From Planctomycetaceae bacterium (lineage in GTDB: Bacteria > Planctomycetota > Phycisphaerae > Phycisphaerales > SM1A02): 9,390 bases of DNA. Positions 6,726 through 9,390 of this stretch are shown one piece after another (positions within the stretch are counted from its first letter, which is position 1; every line of letters begins with the position of its first letter). The stretch covers positions 1 through 9,390 of the forward strand of contig JAIYCA010000381.1 in NCBI GenBank assembly GCA_027488265.1, in the 5' to 3' direction. The position numbers and the translations under genes are program-made. The notes beneath the pieces were generated by a model, which searched no databases, had not been told where the DNA came from, and saw only the letters and a list, made by a program, of their open reading frames with translations.

Positions 6726-7055
6726 TCACAGCGCCGCGTCGATCATCTTCGCGAACTCTGGCTTTGGCTTGATGCCCATCGTGCGCGACACAACTTGGCC
6801 GCCCTTCACGACGACCACGCACGGAATGCTCTGCACGTTGAACTTGAGTGCGAGGTTGCGGTTCGAATCGACATCGACCTTACCAACCTTTGCGCGGCCC
6901 TGATATTCGCTCGCGAGTTGATCGATGGTTGGGCCGATCATGCGGCAGGGTTGGCACCACTCAGCCCAGAAGTCGATGAGCACGGGAACGTTGCTCTGAG
7001 CAACTTCGTTGTCGTAGTTCGCTTCGGTGATCGTGAGAGTGGCGGCGCCAGCCAT
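6726..7055 (-). CDS. trxA: Thioredoxin with WCQPC active site
   Basis: A 109-residue cytoplasmic dithiol-disulfide oxidoreductase, the standard length for thioredoxin. It should pass electrons from thioredoxin reductase to protein disulfides. Visible features are VLIDFWAEWCQPC with buried D28 and redox cysteines C34 and C37, the EYQGRAKVGKVDVDSN strand region (50-65), the cis-proline in QSIPC (P78), and GGQVVSRTMGIKP at 85-97. Two departures from E. coli TrxA are Q in place of G in the CxxC pair (C-Q-P-C) and a cysteine (C79) where E. coli has threonine after the cis-proline. Oxidoreductases with this fold vary in redox potential, so 'thioredoxin' is a structural assignment. The ATG at 7053-7055 is chosen because AGGAG lies six bases upstream; an in-frame ATG at 7142 would add 29 motif-free residues. 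The gene appears monocistronic, with folP 210 bp upstream and a hairpin downstream. Confidence 0.95.
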   Translation of the reverse strand: MAGAATLTITEANYDNEVAQSNVPVLIDFWAEWCQPCRMIGPTIDQLASEYQGRAKVGKVDVDSNRNLALKFNVQSIPCVVVVKGGQVVSRTMGIKPKPEFAKMIDAAL

Positions 7056-7061
7056 CGTCTG

Positions 7062-7066
7062 CTCCT
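7062..7066 (-). promoter_or_regulatory. Shine-Dalgarno site of the thioredoxin gene
   Basis: AGGAG on the - strand, six bases from the ATG at 7055. It is the only clear ribosome-binding site in the window and it decides between the two candidate thioredoxin starts. Confidence 0.8.
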
Positions 7067-7113
7067 GTTTCAGTAAATGCCGCGAAGTGCACGCGGTCAG
7101 AGTGGAATCGTTT

Positions 7114-7131
7114 GCGCGGGACCCTCCGCGC
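7114..7131 (-). promoter_or_regulatory. GC-rich hairpin in the presumed thioredoxin leader
   Basis: Six GC pairs join 7114-7119 with 7126-7131 around a six-base loop that reads AGGGTC on the - strand. It lies about 60-75 bases upstream of the thioredoxin start, so it would fall within a leader transcript if the promoter is upstream of it. Its function is unknown and chance is possible in such GC-rich DNA. Confidence 0.3.
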
Positions 7132-7265
7132 GGGCGGGACATAGTAGCGATCAGGCCACGCGATGGGATGACGGCAGAATCCAGTTAGAAATCAAGAGAG
7201 CCCAGCTCTACGGCGAGCCAGCGCAACGTCCAGAAACGTGACGAAAGCGATATCCAGAGCGATGC

Positions 7266-8192
7266 TTAAAGCCCCGCCCCGCGCAAGACCGCATGGGCGA
7301 CGAGGAGCGCCTCGCGATGCGCGCCAACGTCATGGGCGCGCACGATGCGCGCGCCACCGCCATACGCCGCAACAGCCGCAACCACCGAGCCGATGATGCG
7401 CTGCTCAGGATCCTCGCGCCCTGTCACGGCACCGAGGAAACTCTTCCGACTCGCACCGACAAGCACGGGGAATCCAAGCGCGACGAGTTCGCTGGTACGC
7501 GCGAGCAATTCGTAGTTCTGCGAAACACTCTTGCCGAATCCGAGGCCAGGGTCGAGCGCAATCTGTTCACGCGGAATCCCCGCGGCCATCGCCATCTCGG
7601 CGCGAGCGAGCAGAAACGCTGCGACATCGCGGACAACGTCTCCGTAGACCGGCTCTTTCGCGTAGCGATCGGAGTAACTGTCTTGATCGGGCGGAGCCAA
7701 GCGATGCATGAGCACGACACCCGCGCCGCGCTTTGCAAGCATGCGGAACATCGCGGAATCTTCGGTGCCTGCGCTGACATCGTTCACGAAGTCCGCGCCT
7801 GCATCGAGTGCGGCTTCCGCCACAACGGCGTGTGTTGTGTCGATCGAAATCGCAACATTCGACCGCGCGCGAATGCGCGTAATCGCCGGAACAACGCGAC
7901 GAATCTGTTCATCGACCGCAACGCGTGCGGCGCCAGGTCGCGTGCTTTCGCCACCAACGTCGATCACTGTTGCACCTTGATCGATCAACGCAAGCGCGAA
8001 CTGCGCAACTTCTTCGACGCTCGTGAATTGCCCGCCATCCGAAAAGCTATCTGGTGTGACGTTCACGACACCCATCAACGCGAACGGATCGAGCGACAGC
8101 ACACGGTCTGCGCTGACGGGAAAGAACTGTCCATCGCGCGAATTGCCTGCGTTTTCCGCATCTCCCGAAGTCCCTGAATCTCGCGACGTCAT
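7266..8192 (-). CDS. folP: Dihydropteroate synthase
   Basis: Joins p-aminobenzoate to 6-hydroxymethyl-7,8-dihydropterin diphosphate, giving dihydropteroate for folate synthesis in the cytoplasm; it is the target of sulfonamides. The TIM-barrel signatures are all present: MGVVNVTPDSFSDGG (40-54), IDVGGESTRPG (77-87), SIDTT (116-120), FVNDVSAG (135-142), LMH (161-163), DPGLGFGKS (214-222), GASRKSFLG (246-254) and RAHDVGAHREAL (285-296). The loop after LMH (about 164-185, DSYSDRYAKEPVYGD in part) is longer than in E. coli. About 35 polar residues precede the barrel. The start at 8192 is favoured because its ATG overlaps the TGA of the upstream gene (ATGA, 8189-8192), which implies translational coupling. 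No pterin-pathway partner (folK, folB) adjoins it here. A short stem at 7197-7209 downstream is too weak to call a terminator. Confidence 0.97.
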   Translation of the reverse strand: MTSRDSGTSGDAENAGNSRDGQFFPVSADRVLSLDPFALMGVVNVTPDSFSDGGQFTSVEEVAQFALALIDQGATVIDVGGESTRPGAARVAVDEQIRRVVPAITRIRARSNVAISIDTTHAVVAEAALDAGADFVNDVSAGTEDSAMFRMLAKRGAGVVLMHRLAPPDQDSYSDRYAKEPVYGDVVRDVAAFLLARAEMAMAAGIPREQIALDPGLGFGKSVSQNYELLARTSELVALGFPVLVGASRKSFLGAVTGREDPEQRIIGSVVAAVAAYGGGARIVRAHDVGAHREALLVAHAVLRGAGL

Positions 8193-9390
8193 GGCGCGTC
8201 TCCAGCAGGTGCGCTCGGTGCGGCGGGTGCGGGTGGCGTCGTACCTGATGCAGCACCACTCGGCGCGACCGCGCGATCGAGACCCGTCCGCGCTGCGAGT
8301 TTCAGAACAGCGGCAGGCACAACGACCGCAGCGCGCGTTCGGCCACCTTCGAGATCAATCGCAAATGCAATCGGCTCCGTGTCCGCTGGAACTTTCGGAA
8401 GCGCCGCGCGCACTTCTTCTTCGCCCATGAAACTCGATGCAATCTGACCAACCAAATTGGTGAGTTGGCCAAGCCCAAGCATCACTTCCACATCGCGCGC
8501 GGCGGGCAACCATTCTTCAATACTCGCAACCGTGTCGTCTTTCGCGAGCGTCTTCGTACCCGCGCCGGCTTCCATTGCGCGCGCGTACACATCGGGGCGC
8601 TGACTGAACGTGATCACCACTCCATCAGCCGTTTTCTTTGCAAGCCCGTTCACACCGCGCGATCCGAAGATGAATTGCTTTGCAAGACGTTCGATGTCGA
8701 TACCCGGTCGCTTCGTCGCATCGATGACGGTTTCTTTGATTTCAAACGCAGCGACAACATCGCCCGTCTTCAACTTCTTTTCGGCATTCCACGATGGTTC
8801 GCGTCGGAGCCCATCTGATTCACCCGCCAGCGCGAGGATGCCCGACTCGACGCGCGCAAGCGTCGTGCTTGGATTGCGCGAACCAATGAAGAGCGCGGAA
8901 TCATTCAACGCTCCACCAATCGCAACACCAAGTTTCGATGGATACGCCGCGAGTTCGACTTCCGTGATGTCCTTTCCCTCCGCGTAGAACCACGCCGGAA
9001 GTACGTCGCGCGCGATACCCGCAAGATCAAGTAGTTCACCGAACTTCTCCGGTCCACCGAGCGCGTCGATGTTGGCCGCAATCGCGAGATAGAAAGGATT
9101 CTGCGGTACATGCGCGAATCGCGCGGGCTTTCCTGTACCACCCGCGGCGAGCGACGCGAGTGGCGACATCGGTTCACCCACGCCAACAGCACCGATGAAG
9201 AGGCCAAGCGGATCGACGTCGATCGTGACGATTCCGTCTGCGAGCATGTCGAAGAGTTTCAACGCGCGCTCGCGATTCGCTTCCATCTCTTCGCGCGAAC
9301 CACCAAAACCACCACCAAAACCACCGCCTCCTGCCTCAAGCGCAGCATCAGGAATCTCCGCGCGGCGTGCGGCTGCGACGGCGGCGGCCA
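8189..9390 (-). CDS. Unrecognised protein upstream of folP, 5' end beyond the window
   Basis: Function not recognised. The reading frame stays open to the right edge, so the true start is probably outside. An internal ATG at 9286 is not convincing because Ala-rich and Gly-rich codons (about 9299-9331, GGGGFGGGFGG) continue in frame upstream. The visible part is about 400 residues. The Gly-rich segment leads into a charged helix (REEMEANRERALK), then an alpha/beta-looking region with strands such as GIVTIDVDPLGLFIGAVGVG, ALFIGSRNPSTTLARVESGI and GVVITFSQRPDVYARAM, and two acidic stretches. The end is an Ala/Pro/Ser/Thr-rich tail. No transmembrane segment or catalytic motif is visible; a signal peptide could lie off the edge. 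The repeated 'performance-like' strand pairs recall poorly characterised secreted proteins of Planctomycetota, which is only an impression. The stop overlaps the folP start by ATGA, so it is co-translated with folP, but this does not prove a folate role. Confidence 0.8.
   Translation of the reverse strand, partial: AAAVAAARRAEIPDAALEAGGGGFGGGFGGSREEMEANRERALKLFDMLADGIVTIDVDPLGLFIGAVGVGEPMSPLASLAAGGTGKPARFAHVPQNPFYLAIAANIDALGGPEKFGELLDLAGIARDVLPAWFYAEGKDITEVELAAYPSKLGVAIGGALNDSALFIGSRNPSTTLARVESGILALAGESDGLRREPSWNAEKKLKTGDVVAAFEIKETVIDATKRPGIDIERLAKQFIFGSRGVNGLAKKTADGVVITFSQRPDVYARAMEAGAGTKTLAKDDTVASIEEWLPAARDVEVMLGLGQLTNLVGQIASSFMGEEEVRAALPKVPADTEPIAFAIDLEGGRTRAAVVVPAAVLKLAARTGLDRAVAPSGAASGTTPPAPAAPSAPAGDAP

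Noticed and set aside
7056..7142. N-terminal extension of thioredoxin to an ATG at 7142
   Set aside because: The extra 29 residues match nothing in thioredoxins, and a good AGGAG precedes the inner ATG at 7055.
7141..7146. A -10 box (TACTAT on the - strand) for the thioredoxin promoter
   Set aside because: It matches only four of six positions and has no acceptable -35 hexamer at 16-18 bp.
7197..7209. Terminator after folP (five-pair stem, three-base loop)
   Set aside because: The stem is short and the following bases are only loosely T-rich.
7293..8177. A 294-codon + strand open frame opposite folP
   Set aside because: Motif-free shadow; folP on the other strand carries all the conserved motifs.

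Overview
The window reads as ordinary chromosomal DNA from a GC-rich bacterium. Weak clues point to the Planctomycetota (perhaps Phycisphaerae-like). These are the rarity of Shine-Dalgarno sequences, a secreted amidohydrolase, and a dihydropteroate synthase whose loop after the LMH motif is longer than in E. coli. This placement is an inference from style, not a demonstrated affiliation. There are seven protein genes, one of them cut by the right edge. I see no rRNA, complete tRNA, insertion sequence, phage gene or CRISPR array.

Layout, left to right. Positions 1-269 hold no convincing gene, only an imperfect hairpin. A CPA2-type cation/proton antiporter with a C-terminal nucleotide-binding RCK domain lies on the + strand (270-1931). 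Everything after it is on the - strand. The first is a 703-residue exported YtcJ-like amidohydrolase (1888-3999) whose 3' end overlaps the antiporter tail-to-tail by 44 bp. Next come a class I SAM-dependent methyltransferase (4125-4913) and an integral-membrane acyltransferase-3 protein (5072-6352). A gene-free but structured stretch (6353-6725) contains a strong hairpin just downstream of a small thioredoxin gene (6726-7055). The window closes with folP (7266-8192), overlapped ATGA-style by an unrecognised gene (8189 to beyond 9390).

On the - strand, transcription runs right to left as four probable units: unknown gene-folP; thioredoxin; acyltransferase-methyltransferase; and the amidohydrolase, which could also be read through from the methyltransferase. 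The unknown gene and folP are almost certainly co-translated. The acyltransferase and methyltransferase look like a small glycan- or lipid-decorating pair. The rest are housekeeping or physiological functions: folate synthesis, thiol redox, ion homeostasis and periplasmic hydrolysis.

No clear novel system stands out. The points most worth a second look are the C-terminal extension of the amidohydrolase (a 15-bp-periodic Pro/Ser/Thr linker followed by a 58-residue orphan segment), the 44-bp convergent gene overlap, the unusual thioredoxin active site (WCQPC plus a cysteine after the cis-proline), the structured 373-bp intergenic region with an isolated tRNA T-arm-like element, and the unrecognised Gly-rich/Ala-Pro-rich protein coupled to folP.
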